Part shown: in pieces, positions 33,473 through 42,389 of the stretch
How the letters are laid out: each line of letters begins with the position of its first letter
Numbering within the stretch: position 1 is the stretch's first letter
DNA from: an uncultured Eubacteriales bacterium
GTDB taxonomy: Bacteria; Bacillota; Clostridia; Oscillospirales; QAMX01
DNA length: 62,537 bases
Reading direction: 5' to 3'
NCBI GenBank assembly: GCA_934546935.1
Contig: CAKTEH010000013.1
Coordinates: 1 to 62,537, forward strand
Notes under the pieces: generated by a model
What the model was told of the DNA's origin: nothing
What the model saw: only the letters and a program-made list of their open reading frames with translations
Databases searched by the model: none
Made by a program: the position numbers and the translations under genes

Positions 33473-36048
33473 GGCAACCTCGCAATTCTTGTTTTCAACT
33501 CCAGCACAAGCGTCAACGCCTGCACCGGCGTCATGTTGTCCACATCCGTCTCCCGGATGCGGTCGATAATCGCCGTCATCCCCAGGTCCGTCAAGCTGGC
33601 CTGTGCTTCTTCCCGCAGCGTTTTTTTCACCGTACGGTCTGCGTTCCCGGCTTCCAGCCCTTTTAAAATCTGATGCGCACGCCGGATCAGTTCGTCGGGA
33701 AGCCCTGCAAGCTTTGCCACTTCGATCCCATAGGAATCGTCAGACCCGCCTGCAATAATCTGATGCAGGAAGGTAATACGGTCGCCGTGCTTAATGACCG
33801 CAGTCGACAGATTGAATACGCCTGGCATGGAATCCAATGCAGTCAATTCATGGTAATGCGTAGCAAACAGCGTTTTTGCACCGACCTTCTTCGCCATATA
33901 TTCCAGCACCGCACGCGCGATGCTCATCCCGTCATAGGTTGAAGTCCCGCGGCCAACCTCGTCAAGGATCACCAGACTTTTTCCCGTCGCTTCCCGTACA
34001 ATATCCGCAACTTCGCTCATCTCCACCATAAAGGTTGACTGGCCCGCTGAAAGGTCGTCCGAAGCGCCGATACGCGTAAAAATCCGGTCGGCCACCCCAA
34101 TATGCGCCTGACGTGCCGGAACAAAGCTGCCAAGCTGCGCCATCAGCACAATAATTGCATTTTGACGCATATAGGTTGACTTTCCCGCCATATTCGGGCC
34201 GGTAATAACCGCCACCCTGCGTTCCCGCCCATCCATCTTCATGTCGTTGGCAACAAAGCCCGAAATATTGCGTTCCACAACCGGGTGCCGCCCAGCCTGG
34301 ATATCGATAGCGTCGGAATAATCCACCTGCGGCATGCAGTAGTCGTTATCCAGCGCCACACGCGCCATTGAGGCAGTGACATCCAACTCCGCAATGGCCG
34401 AAGCCGTGGCCTGTACACGGGCAGCAGCCTCGGCAACCCGGCTGCGGATGCGGCAGAACAGCTCATATTCAATCGCATTGGCCCGTTCCTGCGCGCCGAG
34501 AATGCGGCTTTCCAGCTGCTTAAGTTCTTCCGTTACATAGCGTTCTCCGGCCGTCAGCGTCTGGCGGCGTATGTAATCTTCCGGCACCAGATGTAAAAAT
34601 GAAGGCGTAACTTCAATATAATAGCCAAACACTTTGTTATAGCCGATTTTCAAATTTTTAATCCCCGTGCGTTCCCGTTCCCGGGTTTGGACGGAAAGGA
34701 TATAGCTGCGCGTATCATGCGCAATGCTGCGCACCTCATCCAGCTGCGCCTGGTACCCTTCCCGGATAATTGCACCGTCTTTAATGCCAAGCGGGGGATC
34801 CTCGGCAATCCCTTTGGCAATCAGCTCACGTATATCGGACAGCTCGTCAATCCCATCCCAAATCTCACGCATCGCCTCACAGGGGATATCCCGGATCAGC
34901 GCACGCACCTGCGGCAGCTTCTCGGCAGTCAGCGCAACGGCGCGCAGGTCCCGCGCATTAGCGGTCCCCGAAGAAACCCGCCCGATCAAACGCTCCAGAT
35001 CAGAAATACCACGCAGCGCATCCTCCAGCTGGGACAACTTCACCGGCTCGTCTACCAGCGACGCCACCGCGTTTAAACGCCTGCGGATCGTCACGGGATT
35101 CAGAAGCGGCTGTTCCAGGCGGCGGCGCAGCGCCCGCGCGCCCATCGAGGTACGGGTCTGGTCCAGAACCCATAAAAGCGAACCGGATTTTTCATGGGAA
35201 CGGATTGTTTCAAACAGTTCAAGATTCATGCGGGCCGTATGGTCAAGCGTCATATACATCGAAGGTGTATAGATTTCCGGACGCCGAAGCTGCGCAAGCG
35301 TGTTTTTCTGCGTCTGGTACAAATACGACAATAGCCCGCCTAACGCGCAGCACAGCGCCCCGCTGTCTTCAATATCCGCCATATCCGGATACCGGCTGCG
35401 TACCGCCTGCTGGGCTGCATCCGGCAGGAAACGCTCTGTCCCGTCCTCCAGCGCGCACAACAGCTGCTGCCGAAGGAAATCCTTCAGCTGCGCGTTTGCA
35501 TAAGCCTGTGCAGACAGGACCGCCTCACGCGGGGAAAAACGTTCGCACTCATTCTGAATTTCCGTCAACAGCCGCGGGCCGGAGAGCGCGCAAAGCTGCA
35601 CCTCTCCCGTCGATATATCGCAAAAGCACAGACCCGCCTCCTGCCCGGATAAGTATACCGACGCAATAAAATTATTCGACTTTTGGTCAAGCATCGACTC
35701 ATCGGTGATCGTTCCAGGCGTAATAATGCGCACAACTTCCCGGCGGACCAGCCCTTTCGCCTTGGCCGGATCTTCCGTCTGTTCACAAATCGCCACTTTG
35801 TATCCGCGCGCAATCAGCCTCGCCACATAGGCTTCATAGCTATGGAACGGAACACCGCACATCGGCGCGCGCTCTCCGCCGCCCGCATTTTTCCCAGTCA
35901 GCGTCAGGTCGAGCACTTTGGACGCTATAATGGCGTCGTCAAAAAACATCTCGTAAAAATCGCCGAGCCGGTAGAATACGATCTCGTCTTTATGTTTGCC
36001 TTTGATTTCAAAATATTGCCGCATCAGCGGCGAACTGGCTTCCGGCAT
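33469..36048 (-). CDS. mutS: DNA mismatch repair protein MutS
   Basis: An 859-residue mismatch-recognition ATPase. The N-terminal mismatch-binding part has MRQYFEIK and VFYRLGDFYEMFFDDA with the conserved Phe-x-Glu. Walker A GPNMAGKST lies at about residue 613-621, then LVILDEVGRGTSTYDG and ATHYHELT. The start at ATG 36048 follows GGTGGAGG and comes 1 bp after the miaB stop; an upstream in-frame Met lies within miaB. mutL is not in the window. Length is typical. Confidence 0.97.
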   Translation of the reverse strand: MPEASSPLMRQYFEIKGKHKDEIVFYRLGDFYEMFFDDAIIASKVLDLTLTGKNAGGGERAPMCGVPFHSYEAYVARLIARGYKVAICEQTEDPAKAKGLVRREVVRIITPGTITDESMLDQKSNNFIASVYLSGQEAGLCFCDISTGEVQLCALSGPRLLTEIQNECERFSPREAVLSAQAYANAQLKDFLRQQLLCALEDGTERFLPDAAQQAVRSRYPDMADIEDSGALCCALGGLLSYLYQTQKNTLAQLRRPEIYTPSMYMTLDHTARMNLELFETIRSHEKSGSLLWVLDQTRTSMGARALRRRLEQPLLNPVTIRRRLNAVASLVDEPVKLSQLEDALRGISDLERLIGRVSSGTANARDLRAVALTAEKLPQVRALIRDIPCEAMREIWDGIDELSDIRELIAKGIAEDPPLGIKDGAIIREGYQAQLDEVRSIAHDTRSYILSVQTRERERTGIKNLKIGYNKVFGYYIEVTPSFLHLVPEDYIRRQTLTAGERYVTEELKQLESRILGAQERANAIEYELFCRIRSRVAEAAARVQATASAIAELDVTASMARVALDNDYCMPQVDYSDAIDIQAGRHPVVERNISGFVANDMKMDGRERRVAVITGPNMAGKSTYMRQNAIIVLMAQLGSFVPARQAHIGVADRIFTRIGASDDLSAGQSTFMVEMSEVADIVREATGKSLVILDEVGRGTSTYDGMSIARAVLEYMAKKVGAKTLFATHYHELTALDSMPGVFNLSTAVIKHGDRITFLHQIIAGGSDDSYGIEVAKLAGLPDELIRRAHQILKGLEAGNADRTVKKTLREEAQASLTDLGMTAIIDRIRETDVDNMTPVQALTLVLELKTRIARLP

Positions 36049-36049
36049 C

Positions 36050-37480
36050 TTAGTCCTCCACCTTTTCTCCAAATAATGCCCAGGGGCTGGCGCGTACAAT
36101 GCGCGCATGGCAGAACGAGCCTATGCATTCCATTCCCGCCGCAAGATAGACAACGCGGCCTGTGTCCGTGCGTGCAGCAACCGGGAACTGGTCAAACCGG
36201 CTCTTCGATTCACAAAGCACCCGGCATGTCTGCCCGATACAGGCGGCATGGATCTGCTCGCTTATGTCGTTTTGAACCTGGCAGAGCCGCTCAAAACGAC
36301 GCTGCTTCTCCTCCTGTGGCGTATCGTCAGGCATCGAAGCCGCGGGCGTCCCGCCGCGCGGGGAATACAGGAAGGTAAACAGCGCATGGTAGCGCACCCG
36401 CTCAACAAGTGCGAGCGTCTGTTCAAAATCCTCCAGTGTTTCGCCCGGGAACCCGACGATAATATCGCTGGTGAATGCAATACCCGGGATCCGGGCGCGC
36501 GCGTAATCGATCAGCTCCAGATACTGCTGCGCCGTATAGCGACGGTTCATTTCCTTTAAAATCCGGTCGGAGCCGGACTGCACCGGAAGATGCAGCTGCG
36601 GCGCGATTTTTTCACAGGCAGCCATCGTATCGATCAGCTTTTTTGTCGCATCCTTGGGATGGCTGGTCATAAAGCGGACGACAAAATCCCCCGGCAGCTG
36701 CGCCACTGCGCGCAGCAAGTCCGGGAAATCCATCCCATAATCCGTACCGTGGCCATAGGAATTGACATTCTGGCCAAGCAGGTTGATCTCCCGGCACCCG
36801 TTCTCAATCAGGCCGCGTACTTCATTCAGGATATCTTCCGGGCGGCGGCTGCGCTCACGGCCGCGCACATAAGGAACAATGCAGTATGAGCAAAAGTTGT
36901 TGCATCCGTACATCACGCTGACCCAGCCCCGGATATAGTCTTTGCGTTGTACCGGAAGCCCTTCTGCAATACGCCCGTCTTCATTGTCTATGTCGAAAAC
37001 CCGCCGGGAGGAAGTCATCTTCCGATAAATCAGCTCCGGAAGCCGCCACAGCGCATGGGTGCCGAACACAATATCCACATAGGGAAAGCTTTTCTTCAGC
37101 TTTTCCGCCATTGAAGCCTGCTGCGTCATGCAGCCTCCAACGCCGATAATCATATCTGGCCGCGCTTTTTTACAATGAGAAAGCGCTCCGACATTGCCCA
37201 GCACGCGCATTTGTGCATGTTCGCGCACCGCACAGGTATTCAGCAGCACCACGTCGGCTTCCTGCTCGTCAATAGCCTGCCCATAACCCATTTCGCGCAG
37301 CATCCCGCGCATACATTCAGCGTCGGCCTCGTTCTGCTGGCAGCCATAGCAGTCGACAAAAGCGCTGCGCCGGCGTCCGGAACGGGCCGTATACTCATCA
37401 TTGAGCTTTGCGATCTGCTCAGTAAACCCACGCTGACGCGCAAGCTCCTGCGGTGTGACAAAAAGGTCTTGTTTCTCCAT
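36050..37480 (-). CDS. miaB: tRNA-2-methylthio-N6-dimethylallyladenosine synthase
   Basis: A 476-residue radical-SAM methylthiotransferase that modifies A37 of tRNAs reading UNN codons. The auxiliary cluster cysteines are in the N-terminal half (FVDCYGCQQNEAD, VLLNTCAVREHA, GVGGCMTQQ). The radical-SAM motif GCNNFCSYC is at about residues 192-200, and a C-terminal TRAM domain ends the protein. It heads the miaB-mutS-rsmI operon. The link to mutS is common in Clostridia. Confidence 0.96.
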   Translation of the reverse strand: MEKQDLFVTPQELARQRGFTEQIAKLNDEYTARSGRRRSAFVDCYGCQQNEADAECMRGMLREMGYGQAIDEQEADVVLLNTCAVREHAQMRVLGNVGALSHCKKARPDMIIGVGGCMTQQASMAEKLKKSFPYVDIVFGTHALWRLPELIYRKMTSSRRVFDIDNEDGRIAEGLPVQRKDYIRGWVSVMYGCNNFCSYCIVPYVRGRERSRRPEDILNEVRGLIENGCREINLLGQNVNSYGHGTDYGMDFPDLLRAVAQLPGDFVVRFMTSHPKDATKKLIDTMAACEKIAPQLHLPVQSGSDRILKEMNRRYTAQQYLELIDYARARIPGIAFTSDIIVGFPGETLEDFEQTLALVERVRYHALFTFLYSPRGGTPAASMPDDTPQEEKQRRFERLCQVQNDISEQIHAACIGQTCRVLCESKSRFDQFPVAARTDTGRVVYLAAGMECIGSFCHARIVRASPWALFGEKVED

Positions 37481-37576
37481 TGTTTTTCTCCATATCGTAA
37501 TAGTTTATTATACTCGATCCGCCGTTTTTTTTCAAGCGGGAAGCCTGTGTTTTTTCTACAGGAACGCCTAAACGGC

Positions 37577-37607
37577 AAAAAAACAGCGCCGTCCAAAGAC
37601 GGCGCTG
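37577..37607 (-). terminator. Terminator of the cytidylate-kinase-like gene
   Basis: On the minus strand CAGCGCCGTC pairs with GACGGCGCTG across four bases, followed by seven T's. Confidence 0.9.
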
Positions 37608-37640
37608 CCGGGACAATCCATCTGCTGTCCGGTTCACATA

Positions 37641-38225
37641 TCAATACAGCTGCGCGATGATTCTTACGCAGGTTTCAATCCCAAGCGCACCGCTGTCAAG
37701 TGCAATCTGATAGTTTCGCGCACTGCCCCATTCCATGTCCGTGTAGAACTGGTAATAAGCGCGGCGGCGCTTATCCTTATCCTTCAGGCGTTTTTCCGGC
37801 GAATCCTCACGTTCCCCATATACCTGTACAATGCGCTCGGCACGCTTCTGCATGCTTGCATGAATAAAGACTGTCAACACATCTGCTTCATCCCGCAGGA
37901 TATAATCCGCACAGCGGCCGACAATGACGCAGCTCTCCTTCTCCGCCAGTTCCAGAATCAGCTGCCGCTGCATCGTCCATATATGGTCCTGCGCAGTCAT
38001 ACCCCGGACGTCGCGATCCGCGAAGGCGTTGGCGAACCAGTTCCCATAAGTAGCATATTCACTTTTTTCCCGGACAAATTCCTCGGAAAATCCGGATTTC
38101 TCTGCGATTTTTTCAATCAATTCCTGATCATAGCAGGCAATCCCAAGCTTTTCGGCGACCTGCTTGCCGATGGTGCGCCCGCCGCTTCCAAATTCACGGC
38201 TGATGGTAATAATCCTGTTTTTCAT
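37641..38225 (-). CDS. Cytidylate-kinase-like AAA protein
   Basis: A 194-residue P-loop protein. ISREFGSGGRTIGKQVAEKLGI at the N-terminus matches the cytidylate-kinase-like family common in gut Clostridia and distinct from true Cmk. VIVGRCADYIL and the KDKRRRAYYQFYTDMEWG lid follow. The usual (d)CMP-binding region is not evident, so its acceptor is unknown; it may be a signalling or nucleotide-linked kinase. AAGGAGG lies before ATG 38225. It is monocistronic. Confidence 0.85.
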   Translation of the reverse strand: MKNRIITISREFGSGGRTIGKQVAEKLGIACYDQELIEKIAEKSGFSEEFVREKSEYATYGNWFANAFADRDVRGMTAQDHIWTMQRQLILELAEKESCVIVGRCADYILRDEADVLTVFIHASMQKRAERIVQVYGEREDSPEKRLKDKDKRRRAYYQFYTDMEWGSARNYQIALDSGALGIETCVRIIAQLY

Positions 38226-38419
38226 AACTTTCCTCCTCTCGGTCCGGACTGATCCTCTTCTTTTCTATTCTATACCTTCATCCCGGATAGTCAAGTCCCA
38301 ACGGCAAAATTCTGCGCCGTAATGCGTGCCGAAAGGAACTGTGGCCCCTTTCCCCCAAAAACGGCAATTGCACCGTTTTCCCCGCTTTGGAAATTTTTAT
38401 GTTATACTGAAAAAAAGCC

Positions 38420-38450
38420 TTGACTTTGACGCCGCGTCATACCCTATACT
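38420..38450 (+). promoter_or_regulatory. MerR-type promoter with 19-bp spacer and operator dyad
   Basis: TTGACT (38420-38425) and TATACT (38445-38450) are separated by 19 bp, the wide spacing that MerR proteins correct by twisting DNA. The spacer holds a perfect dyad, TGACG-CCG-CGTCA (38427-38439). The promoter drives the MerR gene 28 bp downstream, so autoactivation is likely. Confidence 0.7.
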
Positions 38451-38477
38451 GAAGCTGCAAAAGGGAGGGAAAAGCCC

Positions 38478-39446
38478 ATGGAGTTGCTTACGATCAGCCA
38501 TATTACCCGGCTTTTCGGTATCACTACACGCACCCTGCGCTATTACGAACACATCGGCCTGCTGAAAAGCACGCGGAAGGAAGGCTATGCCTACCGCGTC
38601 TACGATGAAGATGCCGTCCGCCGTCTCCAGCAGATCCTATTTTTGCGCAGCCTGCGCATCCCCCTGCGGCAGATAGACGCGCTGTTGTCCGATCCACAGG
38701 CCGCTGAAACCACGCTCAGGGCGCATATTGAAAACCTCAGCCAGGAAATCGACGCACTGGATTCCGTCCGCCGCGCCGCAACCGCACTGCTTGCACGCAC
38801 GCAGCAGGCTGTGCCGCACTTTATACCGGAAACCGCTGAATGGCCGGAGGCATCTTTGCTTTCCCTTTCAAAGCACACTTTTAAGGAGGATTTCAGCATG
38901 CAGGACATAAACCATGCAAACGCCACTCTCTCCCTCTTTGACAACACCCGTATTCTTTACCTGCCGCCGGCAACTGTTGCCGCAAGCCATTTTACCGGCC
39001 CGGATCCGGAGTCCGCTGCCGGCGGAGCCATTAACCGCTTTATCGTGGAAGCCCGGCTTCCGCAGCGTAAGCCGGATTTCCGTCTCTATGGCTTCAACAA
39101 CCCCAATCCGACGCCGGACAGCGAGTCCCATGGCTACGAGTTCTGGGTAACAATCCCGGAGAACATGCCCGTCCCTGCCCCGCTGGTAAAAAAACATTTT
39201 GAAGGCGGGCTTTACGCCGCACATTGCATCAAAATGGGGGACTTCCAAGAATGGGGCCCTTTCTGGCAGTGGGTGCAGAATCACACCATGTACAGCTATG
39301 TGCCCAGAAACCCGCTGGGTATGGGCGGTTCCCTGGAAGAACACCTTAATGCGTATACGGTATTTCAACATCTTACGCCGGAAAATGTGCAGGAGGCAGA
39401 ATTTTCCCAACTTGACCTGCTCATCCCCATCCAACTAAAAAGATAA
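38478..39446 (+). CDS. MerR-family regulator with GyrI-like effector domain
   Basis: A 322-residue transcription activator. Residues 1-70 form the winged helix (LLTISHITRLFGITTRTLRYYEHIG..., with the RYYE motif), residues 75-120 the dimerising coiled coil, and about 145-320 a GyrI-like/BmrR-type ligand-binding domain that could bind a drug or metabolite. The C-terminal half holds HFEGGLYAAHCIKMGD and the HLNAYTVFQH segment. GGGAGGG lies before ATG. It probably activates its own promoter; no transporter is adjacent. Confidence 0.85.
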   Translation: MELLTISHITRLFGITTRTLRYYEHIGLLKSTRKEGYAYRVYDEDAVRRLQQILFLRSLRIPLRQIDALLSDPQAAETTLRAHIENLSQEIDALDSVRRAATALLARTQQAVPHFIPETAEWPEASLLSLSKHTFKEDFSMQDINHANATLSLFDNTRILYLPPATVAASHFTGPDPESAAGGAINRFIVEARLPQRKPDFRLYGFNNPNPTPDSESHGYEFWVTIPENMPVPAPLVKKHFEGGLYAAHCIKMGDFQEWGPFWQWVQNHTMYSYVPRNPLGMGGSLEEHLNAYTVFQHLTPENVQEAEFSQLDLLIPIQLKR

Positions 39447-39453
39447 ATGTGCA

Positions 39454-39500
39454 AAAAAACTTCCGCATCCGGCACGGCGAGTTCCGGACGCGGGAGTTTT
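39454..39500. terminator. Bidirectional terminator
   Basis: AAAACT-CCG-TCCGG pairs with CCGGA-CGG-AGTTTT between the MerR gene and the convergent SDR gene, with flanking A and T runs; two mismatches interrupt the stem. Confidence 0.75.
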
Positions 39501-40256
39501 TCAGGTCTTTGATACCGGCATAATCAGGTTATGCGGCAAAAGCTTCGCAAGAACGCGATACATTTTCATCAGTACAAGCGGCGTATAAGAGCCTTTTCCT
39601 GCCGCAGCGCGCGAAAGTGAAACCCTCGCTACCTTCTCCGGGAGACAGCGCGGAAGCCTGTCAAAGGTGCGGCTGTTGCCATTGATACCGCCTACGGCAA
39701 GAAAATCCGTATCCATTGGGCAGGGATAAACCGCCAAGACGTGGATTCCGCGCGGGGCGAGCTCATAGCGCAGTGCTTTCGCCAGGCTCTGGATATAGGC
39801 CTTGGTCGAACAGTACACACTCATACGCGGGGTCGGGGCAAACGCTGCAATTGAGGAGACAAATATAATCGCGGCGCCTTTTGACATATAGGGAATCGCG
39901 GCAGCCGTAAGCAAAGTCGGCGCACGCATGTTTACGTCGCACATTGCGCGGTCGTTTGCCGTCTCAACGGTTTCAAAGTCCCCCAGGAAGCCAAGACCCG
40001 CATTATTAACAAGAAGCCGGATCTGCGGGCTGGCCTGCCGGATTTTTGCGCAGAGCGCTTCTATATCCTCCGTTTTGGACAGATCACAGGGCAGAATCCG
40101 TATCCGCCTCTCCGGCATCGACGCCGCAATATCCCGCATTGCCCCCTCCCGGCGCGCAACCAGCCACAGCTCGTCAAGCGTAAACTCCTCAAATGCGCGG
40201 CGCGCATACTCGCGTCCAAGTCCTGACGACGCTCCGGTAATAATCCCGATTTTCAT
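39501..40256 (-). CDS. Short-chain dehydrogenase/reductase
   Basis: A 251-residue SDR family oxidoreductase. The NAD(P)-binding TGASSGLGREYARRA is at residues 7-21, NNAGLGFLG follows at about 88, and the catalytic Ser-Tyr-Lys is found as VSSIAAF...YCSTKAY. A hydrophobic stretch with PCPMDTDFLAV is in the loop after the active site. Substrate is unknown; the family includes sterol, sugar and fatty acid reductases. It is a single-gene unit with no operon partner. Confidence 0.88.
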   Translation of the reverse strand: MKIGIITGASSGLGREYARRAFEEFTLDELWLVARREGAMRDIAASMPERRIRILPCDLSKTEDIEALCAKIRQASPQIRLLVNNAGLGFLGDFETVETANDRAMCDVNMRAPTLLTAAAIPYMSKGAAIIFVSSIAAFAPTPRMSVYCSTKAYIQSLAKALRYELAPRGIHVLAVYPCPMDTDFLAVGGINGNSRTFDRLPRCLPEKVARVSLSRAAAGKGSYTPLVLMKMYRVLAKLLPHNLIMPVSKT

Positions 40257-40345
40257 TGTTTTCCCCCTGTATACGCATTTTCTTCAGTATAGCACAAAAT
40301 CAGAGAGAGGAAAACGTTTTTTTGACGCATTCCGGAACATACAGC

Positions 40346-40789
40346 TTATTCGTCTTCCAGTATATTAAGCAGCTTGCTCACTGCATTGGCTGTGCCCGTA
40401 CAAATCAGGCGGGTATACCCATTCTGCCAGACATAGCGCAGCTCTAATTGCCCATCTTCTCCAAATCCCAGTATCCGTGCCCGCCGCTTCGTTTCTTCCG
40501 CTTCTTCACATGGCGGCAGATCCAGAATCAGGCATGCCTGGGAATCCGGTTTTCTCGTCTGTGCAAGAAAATCGCGCACAATTCCTTCCCGGTTCGCCCG
40601 CAGGCTGCGCTGCACTGGAGCGCATGCCAGAAATTCAGAAAACTGCGTTTGTGTAAACATCCAGGCTCCGCCATACTTTTTCCCTTCCAGCAGCCCCCGC
40701 CGGATATAACTGCGCAGGGTGCGGGCTGTCAGCCCGCTCATGCGCGCAACCTCTTCAATGGTATAATACCGCAGTTGTCTCATTTCCAA
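40346..40789 (-). CDS. Helix-turn-helix DNA-binding protein (MerR/HTH_17-like)
   Basis: A 147-residue protein with an N-terminal winged helix: YYTIEEVARMSGLTARTLRSYIRRGLLEGKKYGGAWMF, the excisionase/MerR-like pattern. The C-terminal half (about 80-147) has short strands and a hydrophobic helix but no family I recognise. Its start overlaps the end of the upstream zincin gene by 10 bp, so the two should be made together. A regulator controlled by the linked peptidase is an inference only. Confidence 0.75.
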   Translation of the reverse strand: MEMRQLRYYTIEEVARMSGLTARTLRSYIRRGLLEGKKYGGAWMFTQTQFSEFLACAPVQRSLRANREGIVRDFLAQTRKPDSQACLILDLPPCEEAEETKRRARILGFGEDGQLELRYVWQNGYTRLICTGTANAVSKLLNILEDE

Positions 40790-41859
40790 TCCTCCACATC
40801 CGTGTAATACGCACAGATCATACCCGCTTCACAGCGCAGAAGCGAGGGGCCGGTCAGCGTACATATCCGCCCGCTTTCCTTTTCGCGCAGTATCCAAAAA
40901 TTCTTTCCATAAAGCCACTGTCCCTGCCGCCACATATTCATCGGGTCATATCCGCAGATCGCAAACGCACCTTCCGTCCGCACACGCGCCCGGGTTTGTA
41001 TATACGCAATACAGCTCCTGCGCCGCAGCATTTCTTCCTCTGTCAAGCGGACAAGCGCCGGATCCGGGGCAGGCAGCGTATATTCAGAAAACCGCTGCAG
41101 TCCAAGCGCTTCCTCGATCAGGCGATAGACTGGCTGTACCGCAGTCCCGATCTCATGTATGAAATCAATTCCTGCGGCATGGGCTGTCAGCAGCAGCAAT
41201 GCACCGGAAAAATAGGACTGCCGCCGCATATCCAAAAGCGACGGGGAAATCCGGGTCAGCGCATCAACAAAGAATTCCGTTCTCTGTATATACGCCTCCA
41301 TAGAAAGCTGGGCAAGCGCCTGGGCGCCGATATACTCCGCCATCCCTTCCGCTGTTTCAGGAAGCAGTTCAAAAACAAAGCATTCTTTCAACGCCGCAGC
41401 GCGCGCCCCGCGGATCTCAACAAATCGTGTGAGCAGCCGAAGCTTCTCCGAAACGTCAGGCGTGGCAAACGCAGCCGCAAGCATCCGATTCTCCATAAGC
41501 TTCGCCGTCAGATTCCCGGCATCCATCGGATAGGCAAGCGCCGCAAGATCGTCCGGGAAGCGGCGCTCCTTGTGTTCCATCTGAAAGGCGTGGAACATTT
41601 CATGCGCCAGATCCGCCGAAAGCATATTGATATCCGGCATTTCTGCCGGGGCAAGCTCCCAGATCGCAGTCCATTCACCATTATAATGCAACGCCGTATT
41701 ACCACGAAACGCCTCCGGCTGCGGAAAATATCCGTTCCTGCCATAGGCCCTATTTCCGTCGTACAGTATAAAGGGAAAAGCATGAAAACCTGGCCACAAC
41801 GCTTGAAAATTAAGCAATTCATGTTTTTTCTGCACAGCCTTGTAAATTCTTTCCAACAT
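40780..41859 (-). CDS. Putative zinc metallopeptidase (HExxH), uncharacterised
   Basis: A 359-residue soluble protein of unknown function. HEMFHAF at residues 86-92 gives an HExxH motif, and EGMAEY at about 171-176 has the Glu expected of a gluzincin third ligand. The rest is mostly helical; a Cys- and Arg-rich part with RSCIAYIQTRARVRTEGAF follows. GGGGAG fits ATG 41859. It is the first gene of an overlapping pair with the HTH protein, a layout reminiscent of peptidase/repressor switch pairs, but there the order and families differ. It could also bind metal without being a peptidase. Confidence 0.65.
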   Translation of the reverse strand: MLERIYKAVQKKHELLNFQALWPGFHAFPFILYDGNRAYGRNGYFPQPEAFRGNTALHYNGEWTAIWELAPAEMPDINMLSADLAHEMFHAFQMEHKERRFPDDLAALAYPMDAGNLTAKLMENRMLAAAFATPDVSEKLRLLTRFVEIRGARAAALKECFVFELLPETAEGMAEYIGAQALAQLSMEAYIQRTEFFVDALTRISPSLLDMRRQSYFSGALLLLTAHAAGIDFIHEIGTAVQPVYRLIEEALGLQRFSEYTLPAPDPALVRLTEEEMLRRRSCIAYIQTRARVRTEGAFAICGYDPMNMWRQGQWLYGKNFWILREKESGRICTLTGPSLLRCEAGMICAYYTDVEDWK

Positions 41860-42004
41860 AAAACCCGTCTCCCCAAATTCATTTCCCGTTTTCAGCATAC
41901 CCGAATTCCAAAGCCAATGCAACTTGAAATTTTCACGCTTTTTCCTATATCTGATGTGCGCAGCCAGATACCTGGCGCATGGCCGGACATCTGAAAATTT
42001 TTAC

Positions 42005-42033
42005 TTGACAAACCGGAAACACGTGCATATAAT
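42005..42033 (+). promoter_or_regulatory. Promoter of the Trp T-box/trpB2 unit
   Basis: Perfect consensus: TTGACA (42005-42010), 17-bp spacer, TATAAT (42028-42033). Confidence 0.9.
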
Positions 42034-42039
42034 AAAAAC

Positions 42040-42340
42040 AAGTTCATAATTAAAACCGTAGATGCAGACGAGTAGGCAGGCAGCGTCTCTCGCAGAGAGC
42101 CGCCGGGGCTGGAAGGGCGGCAGAGGCAAGCTTGTTGAATGGACTGTGGAGGGCGGGCTGAACGCTTTGATAAAAGGCTGGTAAGTTCCGACGGGCTTTT
42201 CCCCCGTTACCAAGGGAAGATGTGTGGAAAGCACATCGCCGAGAGGATGGTTTTTCCATCAATTTGGGTGGCACCGCAGAAGTTTAACGCTTTTGTCCCA
42301 AGGATTTATTTGCAGATCCTTTGGAGGAAAGCGTTTTTTC
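42040..42340 (+). promoter_or_regulatory. T-box leader, tryptophan specifier
   Basis: The leader of trpB2 carries the T-box TGGGTGGCACCGCAG at 42265-42279 and the stem I parts: AGTAG (about 42074), a GAGAG bulge and the GCTGGAA apical loop region. A likely specifier is TGG at 42140-42142 in the context TGAA-TGG-ACT, read as Trp. When tRNA-Trp is uncharged the antiterminator forms and trpB2 is transcribed. Specifier assignment is inferred; the T-box itself is seen. Confidence 0.85.
42286..42339 (+). terminator. T-box terminator
   Basis: AACGCTTT and AAGGAT pair with ATCCTT and AAAGCGTT, ending in TTTTTT. This is the alternative to the antiterminator of the T-box leader. Confidence 0.85.
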
Positions 42341-42389
42341 ATTGTTTTTCCAACAAAAGGATCGCCTGACAGGAAAGGAGAACAATACT

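Noticed and set aside
42001..42274. Short minus-strand frames over the trpB2 leader
   Set aside because: The same bases form a T-box leader with a consensus promoter; no ribosome-binding site or homology for the frames.
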